A stretch of 51,511 nucleotides of DNA from Faecalibacterium sp. UBA7177 (GTDB lineage: Bacteria; Bacillota; Clostridia; Oscillospirales; Ruminococcaceae). Shown piece by piece: positions 26,106 to 34,175 of this stretch; position 1 is the first letter of the stretch, and each line of letters starts with the position of its first letter. Position numbers and translations under genes: made by a program. The stretch spans positions 5,249-56,759 of the forward strand of contig DKVN01000108.1 in NCBI GenBank assembly GCA_002491225.1, read 5' to 3'. The notes beneath the pieces were generated by a model, which did no database searches, was not told the DNA's origin, and was given only the letters and a program-made list of their open reading frames with translations.

Positions 26106-27889
26106 CCCTGCCACCCCGCGGCGTTTGCGGGAGCTGAGCCCACCTCGCCCGCCGGGCCCGCCGCCGGGCGCAGATAGTCAAACCGCGTCTGCACCCGCTG
26201 GCGCCCCTTGTGGATGGCGTACACCGCCATCGGGATCGCCGTCTTGGGGCAGATGAGGTTGGTGTTGGGGTCGGGGATCAGCACCTCGCCCCGGCCGCCC
26301 CCCTCAAGGGAGACGGCGGTGCAAAAGTCCCTCTCGCAGCGCACGGTAGCGGCGGGGCCCTCGGCGGCGCGGGCGGTCTCTTGCCGGTCGTCCGCCGGGA
26401 GGGCAAAGCCGCAGTCGTAGGCCTCGCAGGCAAACTCGCTCTCGATGGTGTGCTCCCGGAGATGCCCCTCCGGGGTGGGCAGGATCCGGGTGGTCACCCG
26501 GATGCCCTCGAGGGGGGACCAGCGGACCGTGATCCCCTCCTCCCCGATGATGTAGTCCGGCTCGGCCACATCCTTGACATAGAAAAGCCGCCCCACCTTG
26601 AAGCAGAGCATGCTGTCCGGCGCGGTCTGGGCCAGGGTGTAGGGCGCGCGGCTCACCGAGAAGCCGAACCGGCTGGAATAGGCGAACTTGCAGTACTTTT
26701 CCACCGTGTGGCTGTGCTCGTCCAGTTCGGTGCGGCCGGGCACCAGGGCCACCACATTGCCCGCGTCCCGCTGCAAAATCATGTTGGCGTGGGGCAGGTA
26801 GCGGCAGGGGGACAGCGCGGGCAGCGGCGCGCACGCGGCCGCCCAGAAGGGGTGATCGTCCGGCAAAGCCAGAAAGGCGAAGCTGAAAAAGGCCCAGTAG
26901 GGGCTGCCCGGCGCGTTGTAGCTCTCGGCCATCTGCAGGTTGGGGTAGCCGTAGCCGATGCTCAGCACCCCGGCGTTGTCAAAAATGGGCCGATTGAGCC
27001 ACCAGACGAGATGCCGCACCAAAAGCCCTTTCAGCACCGGCAGCGGCAGCACCTCCTCACCCGCCAAAAGGCTCACCGCAAAAAAAGACGCCTGCGCAAA
27101 CCGGTAGGTCATCGAGCGCCCGTAGGCGATGGCCGCGCCGTCGTTTGCGAACCAGTGCAGGAAGTCCTGCGCAAATTCGTGCGCCCGCTGGCGAAACTGC
27201 GCGCAGCGCTCAGGATCCTCCCGCTGCATAAAGATGGCGTAGAGCAGCCCGAAGGACACCATTACAAAGGGGTTGTAATAGTCCTTTTCGCCGCCCGCGC
27301 CGTCCCGGTACCAGCCGCCCGCGTCGTAGTAGTCCTCCATCATGGCAAGGCCGCTCTCGATCCGCTCCCGGCTGTAGGGGCGGCCCACCACCTTTAATGC
27401 CAGGTTGGTCAGCACCGCGAACCACTGCCAGTTGCAGGCGCAGCACTCATGCCGGTCGATCTCCCACAGCCACTCGGTCAAATCGTCCTTCGCCCTGGCC
27501 GAGAGCGGGTCCCACACCCGCTTTTGCGCAAACAGCAGCCCGTAGGCGATGGCCGGCATCTCGCAGAACTTCTGGTCAAAGTCCCGGCAGGTGTGCCAGT
27601 AGTCGGGGTGGGCGGGGTCGGGGCCGTGGGTCAGCCCGGCGGCGATCAGCGCTTCAAACCCGGCGTCCCGCCCGCCGCCCGCCCAAAAGGGGACCAGCCC
27701 CCAGAGCGGCCGGGCAAAGGCCTCCATCGGCATCGCGTCGTTCTCGTAGTGGGCGCTGGTGGCCCCCAGCTCCACCCGCGCGCCGCCGGGGCTGTAAAAG
27801 GGCTTCAGGGGGTCCAGCAGCCGCAACAGGCTTGTTTGGGCCGCGGATTTTGAGGCGAAGTCCGCCTCGGTATAATGGTAGCGTTCCAT
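26102..27889 (-). CDS. DUF2264 family protein (probable glycoside hydrolase)
   Basis: About 595 residues, starting MERYHYTEADFASK. The first 370 residues are an (alpha/alpha) barrel of the DUF2264 family (NDAMPMEAFARPLWGLVPFW; HECCACNWQWFAVLTNLALK; GYGYPNLQMAESYNAPGSPYWAFFSFAFLALP), followed by a beta-rich C-terminal region. I recall DUF2264 being placed in CAZy family GH154, which includes glucuronidases acting on arabinogalactan; this needs checking. ATG 27889 is about 10 nt after GGGGGA. First gene of a three-gene operon with GH78-like and GH2 genes, read from a consensus promoter. No signal peptide, so it works on imported oligosaccharides. Confidence 0.8.
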   Translation of the reverse strand: MERYHYTEADFASKSAAQTSLLRLLDPLKPFYSPGGARVELGATSAHYENDAMPMEAFARPLWGLVPFWAGGGRDAGFEALIAAGLTHGPDPAHPDYWHTCRDFDQKFCEMPAIAYGLLFAQKRVWDPLSARAKDDLTEWLWEIDRHECCACNWQWFAVLTNLALKVVGRPYSRERIESGLAMMEDYYDAGGWYRDGAGGEKDYYNPFVMVSFGLLYAIFMQREDPERCAQFRQRAHEFAQDFLHWFANDGAAIAYGRSMTYRFAQASFFAVSLLAGEEVLPLPVLKGLLVRHLVWWLNRPIFDNAGVLSIGYGYPNLQMAESYNAPGSPYWAFFSFAFLALPDDHPFWAAACAPLPALSPCRYLPHANMILQRDAGNVVALVPGRTELDEHSHTVEKYCKFAYSSRFGFSVSRAPYTLAQTAPDSMLCFKVGRLFYVKDVAEPDYIIGEEGITVRWSPLEGIRVTTRILPTPEGHLREHTIESEFACEAYDCGFALPADDRQETARAAEGPAATVRCERDFCTAVSLEGGGRGEVLIPDPNTNLICPKTAIPMAVYAIHKGRQRVQTRFDYLRPAAGPAGEVGSAPANAAGWQG

Positions 27890-27921
27890 CGTGATGGCAT
27901 CCCCCTTTTGTGGTGGTCGTT

Positions 27922-27958
27922 TGATTTGAATCATATGGCCTTTGGTGCCGCTTGTCAA
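27922..27958 (-). promoter_or_regulatory. Promoter and possible operator of the glycan operon
   Basis: On the minus strand: -35 TTGACA (27958-27953), 17-nt spacer, -10 TATGAT (27935-27930). A palindrome TGATTTGAATCA (27922-27933) overlaps the -10, a plausible repressor site for sugar-dependent control. Confidence 0.7.
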
Positions 27959-27992
27959 GGACAAAAACAGCAAGATGGCGTGAGCGGCGCTC

Positions 27993-28021
27993 TTGTGCAA
28001 TCGGGGCCGGTATGCTACAAT
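27993..28021 (+). promoter_or_regulatory. Original promoter of ychF, now separated from the gene
   Basis: -35 TTGTGC (27993-27998), 17-nt spacer, -10 TACAAT (28016-28021), followed at 28079 by GAGGAG and at 28097 by ATG plus codons identical in sense to the first five of YchF. The promoter now reads into the mobile island instead of ychF. Confidence 0.6.
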
Positions 28022-28096
28022 GAGCAGGTACATCCACGGTGAAAACCGCAACGATAAACCGAACCACCGACCAGATCGAGGAGACGTGAGAAAACC

Positions 28097-28115
28097 ATGA
28101 AATTAGGTATCGGCG
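28097..28115 (+). other. Left attachment site: displaced 5' fragment of ychF
   Basis: ATGAAATTAGGTATCGGCG shares 17 of 19 bases with the ychF start at 41862-41880 (first 11 identical). It encodes MKLGIG and stops after 12 codons. It is preceded by GAGGAG and a promoter. Interpreted as attL; the identical core holds the likely crossover. Confidence 0.7.
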
Positions 28116-28241
28116 TATCCGAGCCGGTTTCATAAGGATCTCCGCCTCTGTGATGAAAGCCGCTGACGCTTGAAAACATTGACTTTTATAGAAGACCGGG
28201 CAGAATAAAACCCACCGGTTTTCACTGCGGATCCATACGCC

Positions 28242-28263
28242 AATGGCGTAAAAATGGAGTAGA
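28242..28263. repeat. 22-bp repeat, left copy (paired 11-bp integrase arm sites)
   Basis: Two adjacent 11-mers, AATGGCGTAAA and AATGGAGTAGA, identical as a 22-bp unit to 41776-41797. Located 145 bp inside the left junction. The layout of paired 11-bp direct repeats near both ends recalls the arm-type sites bound by the N-terminal domain of Tn916 integrase. Confidence 0.7.
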
Positions 28264-28320
28264 AAATTTAACGGATTTACAGGGCAAAAAGGCCACCACT
28301 ACACAAGCGAAAATGAACGA

Positions 28321-28354
28321 CAACAGGCATGACTGGCTTTGGTCATGCCTGTTG
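28321..28354. terminator. Hairpin near the left end of the island
   Basis: Perfect 13-bp arms CAACAGGCATGAC (28321-28333) and GTCATGCCTGTTG (28342-28354), then CTTTGTTGCCTTT. It may stop read-through from the displaced ychF promoter into the island. Confidence 0.6.
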
Positions 28355-28381
28355 CTTTGTTGCCTTTCGGGGAGAATATAG

Positions 28382-28465
28382 ATGAAACCACCTTCGCGCC
28401 GTTTGTTTTTGCTTGTGCGTATTTATGACAAGACTAATAGCTTAAATCCCGTTGGGATAGTTTAG
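28382..28465 (+). CDS. Possible 27-codon open frame
   Basis: ATG with GGGGAG 7 nt upstream opens a frame beginning MKPPSRRLFLLVRIYDKTN and ending at TAG 28463-28465. It may be a small protein or the 5' end of a lost gene. Nothing else supports it. The 28116-28506 stretch otherwise holds the arm repeat and the hairpin only. Confidence 0.25.
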   Translation: MKPPSRRLFLLVRIYDKTNSLNPVGIV

Positions 28466-28506
28466 AGCCTCTGGGGTTCTTAATTTAACCATCGAAGTCT
28501 TTTAAC

Positions 28507-28986
28507 TTATACGGATTTTGTCATGGAGTTTATCAAAAAGACCAGTATCAGCCAAATGAAAAAAACATTGACAGCAAATAGAGCGCACGACAATGCGGAT
28601 AAGACTTTTGGTATAATCGCAAGCCAAAATGTACCGTACTGCCATTGAACGAGCATTTCCTGTATTGCTTGAAAGTCCATATCTAGAAGATAGACAGCAC
28701 TGATTGCTATGGTTGCTAAACCGCAAAAACCTGCTATGCGTAAATAGGATGCCAAGACACCCAAACCAGTTTTCGTCTTAATTTCAATATCCCGTTGCCG
28801 CTTTAATTTGTCCGCGAAGTCACTTCCGAGGATGACAGATGCGGCACCGATATACACTGCCAGAGCAATGGAAACTACAGAAATTGCAGCCTCGGATATT
28901 TTTGAATAATCTGCATCCAATAAAAACGCTACAACCAAGATTGTCACAAATATGGAGGCTCCAGCATTTCGATGTCGTTTATACAT
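28507..28986 (-). CDS. Four-span membrane protein of unknown family
   Basis: A 159-residue protein with four predicted membrane helices (about 10-24, 35-55, 80-105 and 125-155). A cytoplasmic loop DFADKLKRQRDIEIKTKTGLG lies between helices two and three. Its ATG is 2 nt after the stop of the soluble gene 28989-29774, so the two are translated together. The pairing of a soluble about 260-residue protein with a small four-span protein resembles the architecture of phage exclusion systems such as lambda RexA-RexB, and also Kiwa; no sequence match is claimed. Possible membrane-depolarising effector, by inference. Confidence 0.7.
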   Translation of the reverse strand: MYKRHRNAGASIFVTILVVAFLLDADYSKISEAAISVVSIALAVYIGAASVILGSDFADKLKRQRDIEIKTKTGLGVLASYLRIAGFCGLATIAISAVYLLDMDFQAIQEMLVQWQYGTFWLAIIPKVLSALSCALFAVNVFFIWLILVFLINSMTKSV

Positions 28987-28988
28987 GC

Positions 28989-29774
28989 TTACTTCCTCAA
29001 TTCTGCCAACAACAGTTGCTGGATCTCCGGTGGATCATAGTGCTCGTTTTCGTCTTTGCGTGGAAAAATCTCGACACGCTTGATCACGGAAGAGAAGTCG
29101 AAAGTTTGCTCAACGCCAGCATCGTCACACCCGATGATAATGACATCCTCAAATTGGTTCTTGTCCCGATGAAAACGATCAATTAGGGCGCGCCCGGTAT
29201 GTACAGGAATATCGCCATAGGTAATTTTCAGCTGAATTTTTTCAGGAGTGTCCAGTCCCCAGAGGTCTGATACTTGGTTGAAAATATCGCCATTTTGAGA
29301 AAACAGATTGCGAACTTGCGTATATCGGAACCCACGGATAAATTTTACATGATTGCAAAATTCATCAACTGATGCGTAGACATTGTTGATTTCAAATTCT
29401 TTCTGTAGTGCATATGAGAGGTAGTCCTTCAGCGTTTTCCGCCGCGTGAGGTCATTGATATACAGGAAATGTGTATGAGTGTCATAGCACGCAAAAAATT
29501 GTTGCCGAGGCTCCACTTGGCTCTTGTTTCGTGGATTTGGCTCCAATTCGCCGGTATCCTGATTTACCACATAATCGCGAAAACTGACTGCATCATCATA
29601 ATCACATGCCAACCAGAAAAAACGTTCATCAATGACACATGTATCAATGACATACAGATTTTTCTGACCGTCCGGCTGAAACGTTTTGGGTCCTATATCA
29701 CATACTCGCTTTAGGTCATCCAACTCGGCCTCTCTTGTGCCGTCAATACGAAGTAAAAATGTGCCAAATCGCAT
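28989..29774 (-). CDS. Soluble protein of unknown family, partner of the four-span protein
   Basis: About 261 residues, not recognised. N-terminus MRFGTFLLRIDGTREAELDD; mixed alpha/beta with KNLYVIDTCVIDERFFWLAC, FFACYDTHTHFLYINDLTRRKTLKDYL and a charged end. The order strand-rich N-terminus, an F...F-x-T-x-x-L-x-D-x-L block and a helical C-terminal half recalls lambda RexA in outline only. ATG 29774 has GCGAGG 8 nt upstream; a GTG three codons earlier is also possible. It begins 29 nt after the hsdR stop and is co-directional, so it ends the restriction operon together with the membrane gene. Its place suggests a back-up defence function. Confidence 0.7.
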   Translation of the reverse strand: MRFGTFLLRIDGTREAELDDLKRVCDIGPKTFQPDGQKNLYVIDTCVIDERFFWLACDYDDAVSFRDYVVNQDTGELEPNPRNKSQVEPRQQFFACYDTHTHFLYINDLTRRKTLKDYLSYALQKEFEINNVYASVDEFCNHVKFIRGFRYTQVRNLFSQNGDIFNQVSDLWGLDTPEKIQLKITYGDIPVHTGRALIDRFHRDKNQFEDVIIIGCDDAGVEQTFDFSSVIKRVEIFPRKDENEHYDPPEIQQLLLAELRK

Positions 29775-29803
29775 GCTATACACCTCGCTCTTTGCTTGGC
29801 CGT

Positions 29804-32800
29804 TTATGAAATATCAAATCCGCCTTCAAGAATAAACCTTCTCAGCATTTGGTCAATCTTCATGTTGATCTGGAATTTCTTGATAGGTTTGCCCTCCATC
29901 ATTTCAAGGAAAGCTTTCGCCTTTTCCTGATCCACGGTTGCCTTCAATGTGTCAAATTTACCAAACTCATTGATATTGGCTTCTGTGATCTTCGACTGCA
30001 TAAAACTACGCAGTATCGTTTCATCAACTCCGATGGCAGTAGAAAAACGATGGATTTGGTCATTTTTAGCACTGGTCATATACTCTGTAATATAATCACG
30101 GAGCGTTCTTCCTTCGTCAACTACCACATCACCGTTCTGGACATCGTGGAGGAAGATGTTTGCATATTTCTGCTCCTCTTGCGTGAGCGTTGCAAACGAC
30201 TTGTGAAGCTCATACAGCACAGCGGCAGTTTCCGCGCCATCCTGCAAAGCCTTGATGTACTTTTTGAACCGAGAGTTCATATAGTTTGCATCAATTACAC
30301 CGGTATTGATTTCCGTCAGGTAGGAGTCGATTTCATACGGCACATCCTCAACACCAGCTCCTCCGCTACCACCGGAGAACAATTCCTTATAACGCAAAGC
30401 AAGAATCAAGTAGGTGGTTTCATCGAAGTGCAGATCAACGGTCACTTTGCTGCCAGCGTTCTTAAATTCATAGGACAGCTTATCCCAAGTGAAGCCCTGT
30501 ATCTTAGCAGCCTCGAGATAGTTGTTAAGCTGTTTAAACAGTTTGGCGAATTGTCCCCGTTCCGCATGATCAACAGGCAGTTTTTCGAAGTTTTCAATTC
30601 CGGCGGCTCGGAAAATTGCCTCTATATCATCAAACAAGTCGTTCATCTTTCCGAGGTTATATTCCAATTTATCTGCAAACAAGCCAAGAGGCTTATCACC
30701 GGAATACAGCTTGAACGCTTCTTCGATGTTTCTCTGCATTGTATACGGCTTACGATAATAACGAATCGTGCCAAAGGGCTTCTCCGGACCGTAGAGGCGG
30801 TTAGTGCGGGAAAATGCCTGAATCAGCTTTTCGTAAACCAAAATCTTATCCAAGTATAGCGTGTTGATCCACTTGGAGTCAAAACCTGTCAGCATCTGAT
30901 CGACAACGATCAGCAAATCGATTTGCTGGTCGGGAGTGTGTTCAATTCCCTTGTACTGTTCTTTGTGTGCCAGACGATAGGAAATGTCCTTTTTGAAGGT
31001 TGCATAAGTCGCCATCTGGAACTTCATACCGTATCTGGTATTGTAATCTTCGATGATTTCAACAATGCCCTCTTCTTTGAAAAGCCCATTGCCATTGTTA
31101 TCGATACTGGGGTCAAACAAAGCGGTAACCTTCAGATTGCCCTTCGCTTTAAACAGCTTATAATACTGGATTGCCTCCGGAATGCTGCTGGTAGCAAAAA
31201 TCGCATGGAACTTGCTGCCATGGCTTAGGGTTGTCCAATTATCCAGAATATCATCCACTACGGCGCACTGATGCTCTTCGCGTTCGTACTGAGAAATAGG
31301 CAGATAATCTTCAATACCTTTCAAATAGTTGCCATCCGCCTGGACATATCCAGCCATCGGCACTTTTGTGTGATCCATATAATGCAGATAGACTTTTTTC
31401 TTTTTAGGATCTGCCAACGCTTCTGCCTCAGTCATTGCCTTAGCTCTTTCAAGTGCAACGGCTTTCCGAAGATCACGCTCTTTGTATGTTGGCACCATGT
31501 ATGGATCAAAGCCCAGGACATTCTTGTCCCGGATGCCGTCTGCAATACTGTACCTGTGCAGCTCATTGCCGAACACATCCGAAGTAGTGCTCATTTTCTT
31601 CTGATTTTCATCATGGATTGGTGTGCCGGTAAAGCCAAAAAACATGGCGTTCGGGAAAGTTGCTTTGATAGTACGCAGCATTTCGCCAAATACATCGCGA
31701 TGAGCTTCATCAATGATGAATACGACCCGTTTGTTCTGGATCAATTCGATGTCGTGCGCATTGAAGCCGTTTTCTTCTTCCACACGGCTCATTTTCTGAA
31801 TGGAGGTGACAATCAACGTGTTTGCGGGGTCATCGCTCCGCAGTTTTGCCACGAGAATATCCGTGTTTTCTGTGGCCTGTACAGAGTCCGTATCGTCAGC
31901 AAACCCGCGATAATCCAACAGGGACTGCGTGCCCAGTTCGACTCTGTCCATCAGGAATACAACCTTGTCGGCATCCTTGGAAGCCGCAATCAACTGTGCG
32001 GATTTGAAGCTGGTCAATGTTTTTCCGGAACCGGTGGTGTGCCAGATGTAGCCGCCCATCTGATCTTTATCAGCCCAACGGCGCATAGCAACGCGGCTGG
32101 TAATACGAGAAGTCGCATAATACTGATAGCTGCGCATAACCTTCAAAATGCCGTCGGTATCATCGGCAACGGTATAGAAGCCGATCAGCTGGTGCGCCAT
32201 AGGGATGGAAAGCAGATACTGTGCAATGTCCTTCCAGTTATTCAATGGCTCATTGTTGGCGTCCGCCCAGTGGAAGTAAAAGTCTTTGTTGAACTTTCCG
32301 TCTGGGCCGGGGTTGGCAAAATAGACCGTTTCATCCGGCTGCATGGCAATAAAAATCTGCACAAGGGAAAACAATCCGGAGAAAACACCCTCGTGTGCAT
32401 ATTTTTCGATCTGGTTGTAGGCTTGGCTGACATCCACACCGCTGCGTTTCAGTTCACAGTGAATCAACGGCATACCGTTGATCAACAGCATAAAGTCGCC
32501 ACGGCGGTTGGGCAAAACAGAGTTTCTTGCCTTGAACACCGGCTGTTCGGCAATCTGATAACGGCTTTGACCGGCGGCGATTTCCTGACGGTCATAGATT
32601 TTCAGACTGACTTCCTTACCAAAATGCAGTTCGTCCGCAGGATTGTCGCGCTTGACAGCAACGGTTTTACCATTGATAAAACCGTTGAGTTTCAGCGGCG
32701 TGCGCAGCCGGGTAATCTGGTCAAGAATCTGCTGCATTTCTCCGTCGGTCAGCGGAACATCGTTCAGCCGATCCACATCCCGGTTGTTTTCAAAGAGGAT

Positions 32801-32926
32801 CTGTTTCCAGTTCTGGATCAGCTCCTCTTCCGTTTTGTAGCGCAGAATTTCCAGCTCCCAGCCATATTTTTCTGTCAGTAAGTTGATAAGCGCCGTTTCA
32901 AAAACAGCTTCCTGTTCAAAAACCAT
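29804..32926 (-). CDS. hsdR: Type I restriction enzyme subunit R
   Basis: ATP-dependent translocase and nuclease of a type I restriction-modification complex (R2M2S1). The 1040-residue length is normal. The N-terminal nuclease has the PD-(D/E)xK core in RRGDFMLLINGMPLIHCELKRSG; the SF2 motor has TGSGKT, DEAH in FIIDEAHRDVFGEM, GFTGTPI and a late QAFSRTNRLYG; the C-terminal third is helical and contacts HsdM. ATG follows AGGAGG by 6 nt and lies 15 nt after the hsdS stop. Gene order is hsdM-hsdS-hsdR. All motifs are intact, so the enzyme should be functional. Confidence 0.95.
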   Translation of the reverse strand: MVFEQEAVFETALINLLTEKYGWELEILRYKTEEELIQNWKQILFENNRDVDRLNDVPLTDGEMQQILDQITRLRTPLKLNGFINGKTVAVKRDNPADELHFGKEVSLKIYDRQEIAAGQSRYQIAEQPVFKARNSVLPNRRGDFMLLINGMPLIHCELKRSGVDVSQAYNQIEKYAHEGVFSGLFSLVQIFIAMQPDETVYFANPGPDGKFNKDFYFHWADANNEPLNNWKDIAQYLLSIPMAHQLIGFYTVADDTDGILKVMRSYQYYATSRITSRVAMRRWADKDQMGGYIWHTTGSGKTLTSFKSAQLIAASKDADKVVFLMDRVELGTQSLLDYRGFADDTDSVQATENTDILVAKLRSDDPANTLIVTSIQKMSRVEEENGFNAHDIELIQNKRVVFIIDEAHRDVFGEMLRTIKATFPNAMFFGFTGTPIHDENQKKMSTTSDVFGNELHRYSIADGIRDKNVLGFDPYMVPTYKERDLRKAVALERAKAMTEAEALADPKKKKVYLHYMDHTKVPMAGYVQADGNYLKGIEDYLPISQYEREEHQCAVVDDILDNWTTLSHGSKFHAIFATSSIPEAIQYYKLFKAKGNLKVTALFDPSIDNNGNGLFKEEGIVEIIEDYNTRYGMKFQMATYATFKKDISYRLAHKEQYKGIEHTPDQQIDLLIVVDQMLTGFDSKWINTLYLDKILVYEKLIQAFSRTNRLYGPEKPFGTIRYYRKPYTMQRNIEEAFKLYSGDKPLGLFADKLEYNLGKMNDLFDDIEAIFRAAGIENFEKLPVDHAERGQFAKLFKQLNNYLEAAKIQGFTWDKLSYEFKNAGSKVTVDLHFDETTYLILALRYKELFSGGSGGAGVEDVPYEIDSYLTEINTGVIDANYMNSRFKKYIKALQDGAETAAVLYELHKSFATLTQEEQKYANIFLHDVQNGDVVVDEGRTLRDYITEYMTSAKNDQIHRFSTAIGVDETILRSFMQSKITEANINEFGKFDTLKATVDQEKAKAFLEMMEGKPIKKFQINMKIDQMLRRFILEGGFDIS

Positions 32927-32941
32927 AGCTTGCCTCCTGTA

Positions 32942-34174
32942 TCAGACAAACATTTTCTCAAGCAGAGCTTTTTTGACAGATTGTAATTTATCAAGCTCTT
33001 GCTGACAAAGAACAATCAAATTCTCGATGTTCTCAAAATACTCTGCAATTCTATCCTGCTCATCCCGCTCGGGCAACTGAATAGTTACGGTTGTATATTC
33101 TTCGTATGAAATATTAAGCAAACCATCCATTCGTGCTCCCGAGGTAACGAGCTTACGTAACTGCTTTTCTGTTTCTTTATTGTTCAAAACCCTGGATACA
33201 AAATAGGGGTTGTGCTCGCTTATAGTAAAACAATGATACACATATGGTATTCTTGCTTCATCCACTTCTAAAGCAAAACACGAACCATACGGACGAAGCT
33301 TTGATGCGCCATGATTATAAGCCAGCTCACCTTTCTTCAAAACGATATACTTAGCAAGGCTTTGTCCAGCATTATTGAACGAGTATCTATCTGATTGATC
33401 AATAAAACCATTTGCCGCTGTTATCATCATAATTGGAGCTTTAGAAGTCTTATCCGTACGGATTATCTCGGAAGCGATATCTTTAAGGAATATAGTTCTC
33501 CATGGTTTATCGAATCCCTTAAAACGCACTTCCGGTACATCTGCACCACCTTTCGGGAACATCTTTTCCAGCATAGAGGCTTTTAGAGCATGGAGTTTTT
33601 CGAGTTTAGATTTACTTTGAACGATTAGTTTTTCCAGATTTGAAAAAATGTTTGTAACAGCTTGTTGTTCGTCGTATTCTGGAAAACATACTGTACCGAG
33701 TAAGACAGCATCATCACCAACGTTAATAGTGTTTTTTGCTCCTTTGCTAACAACAGGGAGCAAATAACCATTTAATCTTTTATCCAGGTTAAAATAGGTT
33801 TGGACAAACGGTGCATATACGGTGTCTTTCGGATGGTATACTGCATACAAGGCGGAAACAATTCCCGGTTTTCCTATGTTCGTTTTTATAATTCCGTAAG
33901 GTTGATATCTAAGAGGAGATTTTGTGTAAACTACATCATCGGTTGATACGACTCCATAATTAGTAAGAGAAGCTCCGGCAAAGCTCTTCCCTTGGTATTC
34001 CATCTGGTTAACAACACCAGCATCTCCGGAGACAGAAAGCACATCCTCTTTTTTGAAAGACTCATCAAAATTTTTGGTCTTTGATGTTTCCAGATAATAG
34101 CTCAATAATGCATTATTCCATTCTTTAGTAAACCGCGATATTCGTATCTGTGGTGCGTTATTTTTCTCTACCAT
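32942..34174 (-). CDS. hsdS: Type I restriction-modification specificity subunit S
   Basis: Recognises the bipartite DNA target for the HsdM/HsdR complex. About 410 residues with two target-recognition domains separated by conserved helices: NLEKLIVQSKSKLEKLHALK...LEKMF in the middle and NIENLIVLCQQELDKLQSVK...LEKMF at the end, the usual internal repeat. Start ATG 34174 has GGGTGA 5 nt upstream and is 1 nt after the hsdM stop; a GTG at 34183 overlapping hsdM is possible. No second hsdS or inversion repeats are visible, so no shuffling of specificity is indicated. The target sequence cannot be deduced. Confidence 0.93.
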   Translation of the reverse strand: MVEKNNAPQIRISRFTKEWNNALLSYYLETSKTKNFDESFKKEDVLSVSGDAGVVNQMEYQGKSFAGASLTNYGVVSTDDVVYTKSPLRYQPYGIIKTNIGKPGIVSALYAVYHPKDTVYAPFVQTYFNLDKRLNGYLLPVVSKGAKNTINVGDDAVLLGTVCFPEYDEQQAVTNIFSNLEKLIVQSKSKLEKLHALKASMLEKMFPKGGADVPEVRFKGFDKPWRTIFLKDIASEIIRTDKTSKAPIMMITAANGFIDQSDRYSFNNAGQSLAKYIVLKKGELAYNHGASKLRPYGSCFALEVDEARIPYVYHCFTISEHNPYFVSRVLNNKETEKQLRKLVTSGARMDGLLNISYEEYTTVTIQLPERDEQDRIAEYFENIENLIVLCQQELDKLQSVKKALLEKMFV

Positions 34175-34175
34175 A

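Noticed and set aside
28097..28135. The displaced ychF start as a functional mini-gene
   Set aside because: It stops after 12 codons, and its sequence is explained by integration.
28507..29774. Calling the pair Kiwa (KwaA/KwaB) or RexA/RexB
   Set aside because: Only size and membrane layout agree; I could not recognise sequence signatures of either system.
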